A stretch of DNA of 64,000 bases from the NCBI GenBank assembly GCA_037893225.1, contig JAZGUH010000719.1, positions 1,178,001-1,242,000 of the forward strand, read 5' to 3'. This DNA is from Hippasteria phrygiana. Lineage: Eukaryota; Echinodermata; Asteroidea; Valvatida; Goniasteridae. Below are positions 49,209-60,077 of the stretch, in pieces; positions within the stretch are counted from its first letter, which is position 1, and each line of letters begins with the position of its first letter. Under the pieces are notes generated by a model. That model did no database searches. It saw nothing but the letters and a program-made list of their open reading frames with translations, and had not been told where the DNA came from. Position numbers and translations under genes: made by a program.

Positions 49209-49559
49209 TTTGTTGCGGTAAATGAACGAGAATAATGCGAGAACAGTGGCGATCATGTGTGCACTCAAAATCAACACCGGCAATTAACTGCAAAAGGACT
49301 TTGTCAGTCTGATCTCCAACCCACGGAACCTGCACTCGATACGCATCAAGTGTCGAGTCGGGAACAAGACTTTTAAACACCGGCCTTTTAAAGTCGCACG
49401 TGGCAGTTATAATGACAGTAAACTATTTTATGAAGCAAAGTTTCAACACCTAATGAAGGAGGAAATTTTTGACCAAGAAGATTGACTCTTTAAAAATATC
49501 CATCACATGTTTAATTTATCGACGAATGAGCTTTGATGATCCTATACATATGCAGCACG

Positions 49560-52500
49560 ATATGGGGCAGCTTTTTCCACTCCGTATATTTTGTAGGATC
49601 CTACACTTCCTACAGTCCTACACCATTGAAATGTGCACAAAGTAAAAAGCAAAGACGGCGCCGCTATATTTATATTTGCTGGGGGAATCTCCATGCAGTC
49701 CCACAACACCCTGCACTACACGGGGGGAGAACATCATACAGCATTGAAGCATGGAGAAATATGATTGAAGTGTGTACAAATATATAGTGATATTTCGGGG
49801 AGGCGAGATCCGACAGTCCTACACCGTCCTACACTGCACAAAAAAGTCCTACAGGAATCCTACACGGGGGGAAACACCATACAGCATTAAAGTGTGTACA
49901 AATATATAGTGATATTTCGGGGAGGCGAGATCCGACAGTCCTACACCATCCTACACTGCACAAAAAAGTCCTACAGGAATCCTACACACGGGGGAAAAAC
50001 ATCATACAGCATTAAAGTGTGTACAAATATATAGTGATATTTCGGGGAGGCGAGATCCGACAGTCCTACACCATCCTACACTGCACAAAAAGTCCTACAG
50101 GAATCCTACACACGGGGGAAAAACATCATACAGGATTGAAGTGACTTTTTGTGCAGTGTAGGCGAGATCCGACAGTCCTACACCATCCAACAAAAACTGA
50201 TGTCATAATTTTTATTTTTATTTGTCTTTAAAGTGATATCTTTATTATTTACCTAATATAGGTTTTCCCGGCCAATTTCACCATGTATTAGTTCATTTTA
50301 ACGCCTGGCTCATTCAATTTAGATTGATTATTGAATGATCGCGCAGATCGTCATTCGACAATCAAAAATAATCATTCAATTTCACTATCTGAGCATTCTT
50401 TCGAGCTTCACTCGTTCCTGTAAAAAATGCATTCAAATTAAAAGCATCGCATCGTTCATTCAATTTCGTCTGAACCAGAAGAGAGGTGTCGATCGGTAAT
50501 TCATTTTCATCAATGGGCAAACTTATTCCACATTTCTTCAAGCATTTTAAAAGACAAATCTGCAGGCCCGTCTGCCTATAAAAAGGTCTGAGCTAACCCA
50601 CTCTAAATTACATCTGACGTCTTCAAACAGGAATGTCTTGCACGTCAAGAGATCGATGGATGAATCAGTGAAATATGAAAACTTACAAAAACAGACTGAA
50701 AAAAAACAGAAAGAAAAAGAATACATGTAAACATGTCATCATAAAGATGCCCCTTATCGATTTATTCAAACTTTTAAAGACGTAGAGAAGATCAACAGTG
50801 AAAAAAGGAATCCTGAGCCAGTTTCTTTTCATTATTTCCTTACATTTATTTCTTATATAAATTAATTTGTTGCATTATACATGTACACTTTATTTACACA
50901 AAGATTTTAAAAGAAAAAATGAAACTAGCTAGAAGAAAACAGGAAAATATAGCAATTACAAAAATCTTATTAATTTGAATGAACGAACGATGAAAATGAT
51001 TGCCCATAAACATAAACACATGGTGGCAAGGGGTTAAATGACAATAAAAACATAAAATGGTTCACCCGATTGGCAAATAGTCCTATAACAACTCCGCCAG
51101 GGCTAATGTATTTTTTTATAACCGAATACAACTTTTTTTTCAAATTTTTAAAACTTCATACCATCATGGAGTAGTACAAAAAGATAACAAGTTGCCCAAC
51201 TTACATTACTAATGTGATACATTTGATGCACCCTACTGTGGGCCATGGTTGTTGATACATGTATATATGTCTTTTTCCATTCCCATCTACCCCGCTTGCG
51301 CCATTTGTCTAAAAGTCGTTGATGCGGGTAGCAAGCAAATCTGATGTCATAAGACGGAGTCTCCTTTTGTGCCAATTGCCCGAAACAATGGGAGACCGTT
51401 TTATGACGTCTTATTTATTTGCTGCCTACAGCGATGATTTGTTGACAAATTGCACTAGAGGGCTGGACGGGGCTGACAAAACAACACCTTTCTGAATTAA
51501 TTTCCGTTTTATTTTTATGGCTGAAATAATTTCCTGGCTGTTTTACTGTCATAAACAAAATGAGAAATAATGCAGATTCCTCTCATGCAGTGGCGTAGCC
51601 AAGGGAGGGGGGGGACTACTATAGCGAATTTCCCCCCTTGAAAAAAGCCATGCCCTCCGCCCCCCCCCCCCCCCCCCCCCCTAGGAAGAGCCTGGCTACG
51701 CCACTGCTCTCATCATAGCCTCCTCTTTAAATCTTTTTATTTTAATAAAGCCTTTAGATCCACAGAAAAAAAACTAACTACTATAGGTTTTCCCGGTTAA
51801 TTTCGCACTTCTTTCATTTAAAATTGCTTAAAAGAAAGTATTGTAATTCACGGGAAAAAAATGTATTCGTCCTGTTTATCGTCATTTTCGTCTCACTCCG
51901 GGAATGGCGTTGAATTGGAAAAGCAAATTCGTTTTTTGTCATTCATTTTACAGATTTAATCATTCAATTTCGTCATTGAATTTATCGTTAAGATGGTTTA
52001 AATTAGCTGTTATGTGGACGTCATTTTGGTTGTGATTCAAAATCAACTAAAAGGAATAGGCCAAAGAAATCAGGCATAAACATTTCGCAATAATAACATA
52101 ACTCATTGTTATTTGACTTTCTCTTGTTAATTAGATTAAGGGCCGATGCTTTGTATACAAATGTATGGCATATAAATGCGAAACATAACTCGTGTTGTAC
52201 GATGTTCATGTTCAATTCACAAGGGCGAAGAAAATTACCTGCGTAAAGATAAATAATGCAATGCATTCTAACAACATTTCTTGTTTTGATTTGAGGTTCA
52301 TGTTCAATCACAAAAGGAAAATAAAGTAATGTTCTTTCTTCGCATTCCTTGAATTTCATGCGATCTTACCGAATTTGCATGATAAAATCATTTCATTGAA
52401 TGCTCATTAAAAGAACGACCAGAAGATGACTGGTAACTTGTCTTTCATAAACTCTTCAATCATGCCACTGACGAAATTGAATGATTAAATTACATTAGTA

Positions 52501-54542
52501 ATGTAAGTTGGGCAACTTGTTATCTTTTTGTACTACTCCATGATGGTATGAAGTTTTTAAAAATTTGAAAAAAAAAGTTGTATTAGGTTATAAAACAAAT
52601 ACATAAGCCCTGGCGGAGTGGTTATAGGACTATTTGCCAATCGAGTGAACCATTTTATGTTTTTATTGTCATTTAACCCCTTGCCACCACATGTTTATGT
52701 TTATGGGCAATCATTTTCATCGTTCGTTCATTCAAATTAATAAGATTTTTGTAATTGCTATATTTTCCTGTTTTCTTCTAGCTAGTTTCCTTTTTTTTCT
52801 TTTAAAATCTTTGTGTCAATAAAATGTACATGTATAATGCAACAAATTAATTTCTATAAGAAATAAATGTAAGGAAATAATGAAAAGAAACTGGCTCAGG
52901 ATTCCTTTTTTTACTGTTGATCTTCTCTACGTCTTTAAAAGTTTGAATAAATCGATAAGGGGCATCTTTATGATGACATGTTTACATGTATTCTTTTCTT
53001 TCTGTTTTTTTTTTCAGTCTGTTTTTGTAAGTTTTCATATTTCACTGATTCATCCATCGATCTCTTGACGTGCAAGACATTCCTGTTTGAAGACGTCAGA
53101 TGTAATTTAGAGTGGGATAGCTCGGACCTTTTTATAGGCAGACGGGCCTGCAGATTTGTCTTTTAAAATGCTTGAAGAAATGTGGCATCAGTTTGCCCAT
53201 TGATGAAAATGAATTACCGATCGACACCTCTCTGCTGGTTCAGACGAAATTGAATGAACGATGCGATGCCTTTAATTTAAATGCATTTTTACAGGAACGA
53301 GTGAAGCTCGAAAGAATGCTCAGTTAGTGAAATTGAATGATTATTTTTGATTATCGAATGACGATCTGCGCGATCATTCAATTTCAATCTAAATTGAATG
53401 AGCCAGGCGTTAAAATGAACGAATACATGGTGAAATTGGCCGGGAAAACCTATATTAGGTAAATAAGAAAGATATCACTTTAAAGACAAATAAAAATTAT
53501 GACATCAGTTTTTGTTGGATGGTGTAGGACTGTCGGATCTCGCCTCCCCGAAATATCACTTTTTATTTGTACACACTTCAATGCTGTAGCCCTATGATGT
53601 TTTTCCCCCGTGTGTAAGATTCCTGTAGGACTTTTTTGTGCAGTGTAGGATGGTGTAGGACTGTCGGATCTCGCCTCCCCGAAATATCACTATATATTCG
53701 TACACACTTCAATGCTGTATGATGTTTTTCCCCCGTGTGTAGGATTCCTGTAGGACTTTTTTGTGCAGTGTAGGATGGTGTAGGACTGTCGGATCATCGC
53801 CTCCCCGAAATATCACTATATATTCGTACACACTTCAATGCTGTATGATGTTTTTCCCCCGTGTGTAGGATTCCTGTAGGACATTTTTGTGCAGTGTAGG
53901 ATGGTGTAGGACTGTCGGATCTCGCCTCCCCGAAATATCACTATATATTCGTACACACTTCAATGCTGTATGATGTTTTTCCCCCGTGTGTAGGATTCCT
54001 GTAGGACTTTTTTGTGCAGTGTAGGATGGTGTAGGACTGTCGGATCTCGCCTCCCCGAAATATCACTATATATTTGTACACACTTCAATGCTGTATGATG
54101 TTTTTCCCCCGTGTGTAGGATTCCTGTAGGCCTCTTTTGGGCAGTGTAGGATGGTGTAGGACTGTCGGATCTCGCCTCCCCGAAATATCACTATATATTT
54201 GTACACACTTTAATGCTGTATGATGTTTCCCCCCCGTGTGTAGGATTCCTGTAGGACTTTTTTGTGCAGTGTAGGATGGTGTAGGACTGTCGGATCTCGC
54301 CTCCCCGAAATATCACTATATTTGTACACACTTCAATCATATTTCTCCATGCTTCAATGCTGTATGGTGTTCTCCCCCCGTGTAGTGCAGGGTGTTGTGG
54401 GACTGCATGGAGATTCCCCTAGCAAATATAAATATATATCGGCGCCGTCTTTGCTTTTTACTTTGTGCACATTTCAATGGTGTAGGACTGTAGGAAGTGT
54501 AGGATCCTACAAATATACGGAGTGAAAAAAGCTGCCCCATAT
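49560..54542. mobile_element. 5 kb foldback element with minisatellite-bearing arms
   Basis: The left arm is 49560-51213 and the right arm 52494-54542; outer ends ATATGGGGCAGCTTTTTCC and GAAAAAAGCTGCCCCATAT. Each arm has a unique outer segment, a minisatellite (about 4 units left, 7 units right, period about 125 bp, marked by GACTGTCGGATCTCGCCTCC), and a unique inner segment of about 1 kb ending ACTTACATTA / TAATGTAAGT. The 1.3 kb loop carries no recognised gene. The modular arms recall the TU foldback elements of sea urchins (inference). Confidence 0.85.
51588..51706. mobile_element. hAT-like MITE, TIR CAGTGGCGTAGCCA
   Basis: The ends CAGTGGCGTAGCCA and TGGCTACGCCACTG, with CTCTCATG / CTCTCATC on either side (7 of 8 match). 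It contains long G and C runs. It lies in the loop of the 49560-54542 foldback. Confidence 0.85.
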
Positions 54543-54679
54543 CCGGCAGGGTATAATCAGTGGGTATAATCCTACTAGCTGACGTTTTTCTCTCCTTTAT
54601 GTAAGTTGGATTATCAGTTGGATTATCAAACAGCCGTCGATAACTATGGCAAGCCAAAGCGGAATTAATTCAAAACACC

Positions 54680-55085
54680 GTTTTTCTTGCAAGAACAAAA
54701 AAATCATTCAAGATAAACGCAAAATTATCATGCAAGACCAAAATTATCATGCAAGATCAACATTTTCATGCAAGATCAAAATTTCCATGCAAGATCAAAA
54801 TTATCATGCAAGTCCAAAATTATCATGCAAGATCAAAATGTTCATGCAAGATCAAAATTTTCATGCAAGATCAAAATTTCAATGCAAGACCAAAATTATC
54901 ATGCAAGACCAAAATTATCACGCAAGACCAAAATTATCACGCAAGACCTAAATTATCATGCAAGACCTAAATTTCAATTCAAGACCTAAATTTCAATGCA
55001 AGACCAAATTTATCATGCAAGACCAAAATGTTCGTGCAAGACTAACAAAAATCGGGCAAGACCAAAATTTTTGTGCAAGATGCAC
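54680..55085 (+). repeat. Minisatellite, unit ATGCAAGACCAAAATTATC
   Basis: About 20 units, period 19-20 bp. The unit can be read as protein in several frames (MQDQN-type repeats), but nothing suggests real coding. An inverse mini-array is at about 59925-59985. Confidence 0.9.
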
Positions 55086-55975
55086 GTGACTATCACGTGA
55101 TTAGGCCGGCCGTGGGTCGAGGCGCAACAAAATTCCCTTCATTATGTACCTAAGTAGGATGATTTCGTTTTGGTTCGTTTAATAGAAATAAATATCAGCG
55201 ATACGACTGCTTTTTTGTGAATCTTGTTTGTTAATGAGCACTAAACGCTGAATAATTAGAAAAATATATATTTCTTTTAACGGAAAGAGGCTGAAAAGTT
55301 ACTAGTCTGGCGCAGGTTATCGTGTGTATATGACGTCTGGGAGCCATACAATAGCCACAGGCAGTTCTAACGGGCGAATCGCCAGCTAGCTAGCTTCTGC
55401 ATGGGGGGATGTCATTTATTGTCAGGTGAGCAAGCAAAATGAAAATTGAAAGCGGGGTTATTTCTTCGAATTTCGTATATTTAGATTGATGCAGTAATAC
55501 ATGTTTTGGTTGATTTCCCAAACTGCATGCAACGAAGACTCGGTCCCATGTATTCATGTACATCAAATTACTCCCTTTAATTATAGGACACCTCTATTTT
55601 TTTGATGAGTTCCGTTCAAAACTGTTTTTTGCAGATGACTTTACACTGTACCAAAGTGACTTTTGCAGGTTAGAGCAGTCTTTTTTTCTTCAGATTAGCC
55701 TAACTCATGTTTGTTGTAATTTTGAAATACACTTTCAAAGAAAATGTGATTTTTCTACTTTCTTTTGCAGCCGTTTTAACCCATAATTTTCCTCATAAAT
55801 CAAAACCATGCCCTCTTTCCACAAAATTAAGCTTGCTCATATTCAACATGATATCTACTTAGTGAACTATTTAGATGATTTTAAGCACACAGAGTGACTT
55901 TTCCTGCCTTTATCATCGCAAAATATTGAGGTAAGTTCCGAAACATAAACTCTCTCCTTCGTTCTCTTATAGAAC
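55086..55975. other. Stretch inside the 5.4 kb element, no gene recognised
   Basis: No coding sequence recognised. A G-run follows at 56013-56040. Confidence 0.35.
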
Positions 55976-56009
55976 GGGGTCCTAAAGGTAACAATTACTG
56001 AAATTTCAA

Positions 56010-56122
56010 ATGGGGGGGGGGGGGGGGGGGGAGGGGGGGGGAGCAACCGGCCGGGAGGCACGGACCTCTCGTGGGGGGCACGTGCCCCCTGTGCTCCCCC
56101 ATCCCCCGTAGTTACGCCACTG
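56010..56122 (-). mobile_element. hAT-like MITE, one end only
   Basis: On the - strand it starts CAGTGGCGTAACTACGGGGG and contains GGGGGCACGTGCCCCCC. The other end is lost in a G homopolymer run (from about 56013). Confidence 0.6.
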
Positions 56123-56740
56123 ATGTGAGGGCCCTCATTATCATTAATCTCCAAATCCAGCTAGCCACCCACACCAATCGTTTAGTCGATATTACCCCTA
56201 AACTATGGATAGGGCTCCTACCGAAGCCTCATAGAAAGAAGCCCAATTTTCCCATTGGCTACTAGCAAGAATAAGAACACAATGTTCATGCACTGTGCAC
56301 ACAAAAAGATGCTGCAGAGTTTACCACGAAAACTGGTTCAAATTCATGTTTTTTTTTTCCTTTTCAACATATCTATAATGACTGACCATCATAGAAGTAA
56401 TATGGAAAAAGCAACGGCAGGATGCTGCATACCTTCCGTTAAATATATTAAATAATTCCAAAAATGATGAGCCAAACTGTCTCCTTTAACCACCACCCCC
56501 CCCCCCCCCCCCCCCTTTAAAAACTCATTGGTTGGGTTGATTTTGCACAACTTGACATGATTCAGCAAATTGTTTCCAATGAATTTGCCTGACAAGTTTA
56601 ACATTTCCCAATAAATTTTGTTAATGGGCCTTAATTAGGACATCCTAAAGATATTAGCAGACTATATCAACATCTGAGAGAAGGATCCAACCATCCTGAA
56701 TATTCACTTTACATGTATTTTATTATTGTTTTCCTTTTTT

Positions 56741-56857
56741 TTCAGCACGAGGGTCGAGGGAAGGGTCTACCACCAGTCACTGAAGGAAAGGATCTTCAAA
56801 TTTCAAAGGGCCCATAGAAACTCCACCAGCATGATCAAGGCAGAAGAAACTGGATGA
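56741..56857 (+). CDS. Possible terminal exon of an unidentified gene
   Basis: A strong acceptor (TTTTCCTTTTTTTTCAG) is followed by a frame reading TRVEGRVYHQSLKERIFKFQ and about 16 more residues to TGA. A long A/T-rich stretch follows, with an AATAAA near 58290. I found no convincing upstream exon and do not recognise the protein. It may be chance. Confidence 0.25.
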   Translation, partial: FSTRVEGRVYHQSLKERIFKFQRAHRNSTSMIKAEETG

Positions 56858-57152
56858 TTTTTATCTGATGTAGGAAAATAATCTTTTGTGCTCTCCTTTT
56901 TGGATTTCACTGAGGACTGGATCGACTGGGCACTCCATTCATTTATCAAGGAAGAAAGGCAACTTGATTTTACTGTGACCTTATTTTTTGAGTCAAGGCA
57001 ATTTTTTTGGCCTACTATGTTGCATGTTGTACTTACATGTATGCCTTGTTGAATTTCACTGACGAGGCGGCACTGATGAAGCTACTTGGATTTTGAGCAG
57101 ACATTGGAGCTCAAGTCATTTTCTTCCGAGAAAGTGTCTTTCATTACTTTAA

Positions 57153-57744
57153 GCCCTAGTCCCACTAGGAGTTACATGTACGACAACTTACGACAAGCTG
57201 CGACAGGAAATCGCAGGCAATCTTAGAATATTTGCAAGACCGAAATCGGTCGCAGACGGGTTTATAAACTGTTTAAAAACCTGGCTGCGACTGAATTCGT
57301 TTCATCTTGTCGCAGCCTAGTCATTTGTCGTGCGACAGTCGTGCGATGGTCGTGGGACAAGTCTTGGGTGGTCCTACATTTTGTTGGCTGATCGTAGGAT
57401 TCTCCTGTCGTACAACAGTCGCACGACTTTCCACGACTACTGGCACGACTTGTCGTGCACTTAGACCTGATTGCACAACTAGATGCACGATCAAACAAGA
57501 CTAGTCGTACGAATAGTCGTGCGACAGGACCTTACTACTCGTACGTACTACGTAGTCTTGGGTAGTCGTGCGATTAATGCTGCTATCAGTCGGAAACAAG
57601 TCTTCTACAGGTCGCACGACTGGTCTTACAATGTGACTGCTAGGCTCAAATTGCAGGAAATATTCACGACTACCCATGACCGGCCTTGTCGCACGACTGA
57701 ACTGGTTGCGCGAAATCGCAGGTCCTAGTGGGACTCACTGGGGC
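57153..57744. mobile_element. TTAA-flanked element rich in TCGCACGAC words
   Basis: TTAA at 57149-57152 and 57745-57748. The ends GCCCTAGTCCCACTAGGA and TCCTAGTGGGAC...GGGGC are inverse with a small gap. The interior is packed with CGTGCGAC / GTCGCACGA in both orientations. No transposase. Confidence 0.75.
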
Positions 57745-57748
57745 TTAA

Positions 57749-58357
57749 CGCGACCAGATGCAAGTACTACCAAGGGATCGCTTTTTTAATGTGCCATCCG
57801 ATGGACCATCAACCATTACGCAATATAGAGCCTCTCATTCTTCAGTCTTGTTCCTTTATGGACCTCAAAAAGCCTTGAATAATACAATGTGATATTCACG
57901 ATGTTTTAAATATCGGTGACTGTTTTATAACTTAATACTGCCATTCTTTAGCTGGAACTGTAAGGTTTGAGAACAGTGGACTGTGGCAATCTATTTTCTA
58001 AAAACTTTTGAATTAATATTGCAAGATAATAGTCAATGCCCAATTTTTTTCAAATAGCTGTTGGAAGTAAAGTTCCGTGTAGAGACTGAGAGGAGTAAAA
58101 AAATTAGCTAAATCCAATGGCTAAAAGCATTTTCCACTATCTAATTTCTTGTTTCAGTTAGTATTATAATTAATAAGATAAAAAATAAAAAAAATTCTGA
58201 CAAAAGTTTACAAATTTATGTAATAACATTTATTATTGTCCATTCCATGATGAGCAGCATGTGAAATTTGAGAAATACCACTTTTAAGATATATTCAATA
58301 AATGGATGGATTATATTTTTGTAGACATTGTTGAAACGATCAAAATTATAAATATGT
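57749..58357. other. No gene recognised
   Basis: AT-rich. Could be 3' UTR if the exon at 56741 is real. Confidence 0.3.
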
Positions 58358-58472
58358 TAAGGAGAAACGACAATAAAGTGGACATTCTTTGATTGGAATG
58401 GGCGAGGACGCGAAGCGTCCGAGCCCATTCCAATCAAAGAATGTCCACCTTTTGAGTCGTTTCTCCGACTTA
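58358..58472. repeat. 115 bp hairpin with GAGGACGC-GAA-GCGTCC centre
   Basis: The arm GTGGACATTCTTTGATTGGA plus ATGGGC pairs with its exact inverse; outer parts GGAGAAACGAC / GTCGTTTCTCC continue with a few mismatches. Same plan as the centre of the hairpin at 3311-3530 (GGAATGG stems round a CTTCGCC or CGAAGCG turn). Confidence 0.85.
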
Positions 58473-59895
58473 AACTACGTCCCTTTCACCTATTGTCAAG
58501 ATTTCAAGTGAACAAAATGTGTCCATTGTTACTAATGCTTTGAGGTATGAGATGAATTAAGTCAATTAACTTAACTGTACATTCTTGAAAAGAATCGACA
58601 CTTTTCTGAATAGAGTGACGTCACAAGAGTAGTTTCATACTCAATCTAACACCCTTGCAATACAGGCGTGATTTTACAAGGGGCAATTAGTCTGTCTGGC
58701 AACTCCCACCCCCCACCCCCAAAACAAAAGTTTTTGTTAAGGGGACTGAACAAATGTTTCTGATGCAATGGTTTAAAAATGTAAATTTTAGAACAATTTG
58801 AACTACTTTAAAGGTTATTAGTGGACTTGTTTATAATGCATGCTGCTATAGCAAATGATCAGTTTCATGAGAATACTTCAAACTTAAGTTGTCTTTTTAA
58901 ATTTTTCATTTTGAAAACCTTAATTACTATTGTTACTAAATACCATTTCGCATTGCTTTTTGATTGAAACCATGGAAATACAGTGATAATGAGGTAGAAT
59001 GACAGGCAACATGCGTGTACATCTGTATACATGTATAAACAATAAATAAATTGCAGGAATATTCTGATATAAAGCACTAGTGAGGTATTTGTTTTCCTTT
59101 TAAAAAATAAATTAAAAGACACTAGAAACACAGAAAGCATCTTTAAGCAGACATTTAAGATGAACATAAGGATTACTAGAACGGCTCAATCTCGCGTAAA
59201 TGTTTGCTTTGGTTTTCATAATGGCTATTAGAACTTGCTTTACTACTTTACAGCAGTTACTATTTTACAAAATGAAAATGTGCACCCTGGATGCCATATT
59301 TAACCCAGCTTCCTCGTAAAAATGTATGGCCCCTATGTAGTAGCGAGCTATAATTTCAAAATGTTGTCAACAAATCATGTTAGTTGAGATGCCTGGCTTA
59401 CAATTTTAATAAAGTTATGAAATAAGTGAGATTGCATATAACAAGATATAACTTTGATCAACCCGATAGCAATTTTTTAATACGGAAAGATTTTACTTTA
59501 ATACCCCACCAAAATCAGTCTGAAACAGCAAATCTAAAATGAACCATTTCTGTTCAGAATTGTATTGGCACAACCTTTAATTTAGAAAACAGATCGAACT
59601 TACAGATGAAACCCAGCGCCTGTCAATACGGACGGGACATCGACAGTCCCGTGACATTCCGTGACATTTCGTGACATCCACAGTCGCCGCTACTGCACGA
59701 TCGATTTCGGCCAAATTGCTGTCCAGTTAGTGTCACCTTGTTTCTTGACGCTTCAGTACAAGGAAACACTTTTCCTTTAGCAGATTGTGCAACATGATTG
59801 AATCGAGATATCGATACGAGTCCGGGGCCGGGTAGCGAGTTTTGGAAACGATATATTAATAAAGTAAGCCCCTGGGGACGAGGTTTTTGCCCGAT
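58473..59895. other. No gene recognised
   Basis: AT-rich. Near 59635-59690 short CCGTGACATT repeats. Nothing else seen. Confidence 0.35.
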
Positions 59896-60077
59896 TTTTT
59901 ATTTTTGTTGGTCTGCCCGATTTTGTTTGGTCTTGCACGAAAATTTAGTCTTGCATTGAAATTTTGGTCTTGCATGATAATTTTGCGTTTATCTTGAATG
60001 ATTTTTTTTGTTCTTGCAAAAAAAAACGGTGTTTTGAATTAATTCCGCTTTGGCTTGCCATACCAGACGGGTACGAG

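Larger units (their letters stand above)
54645..60062. mobile_element. 5.4 kb element with 19 bp-repeat arms
   Basis: The left edge GGCAAGCCAAAGCGGAATTA...CAAAACACCGTTTTT and right edge AAAAACGGTGTTTTGAATTA...CGCTTTGGCTTGCC are inverse. The left arm expands into about 20 copies of a 19-20 bp unit (ATGCAAGACCAAAATTATC, about 54680-55085); the right arm keeps about 4. Whether the whole span is one element is inference. Confidence 0.55.

Noticed and set aside
53520..54330. CRISPR-like array (evenly spaced repeats)
   Set aside because: The full 125 bp unit repeats without unique spacers, in a eukaryotic setting; it is a minisatellite.
54646..54989. Protein of MQDQN-type repeats
   Set aside because: Open in several frames because of the 19 bp tandem repeat; no coding signature.
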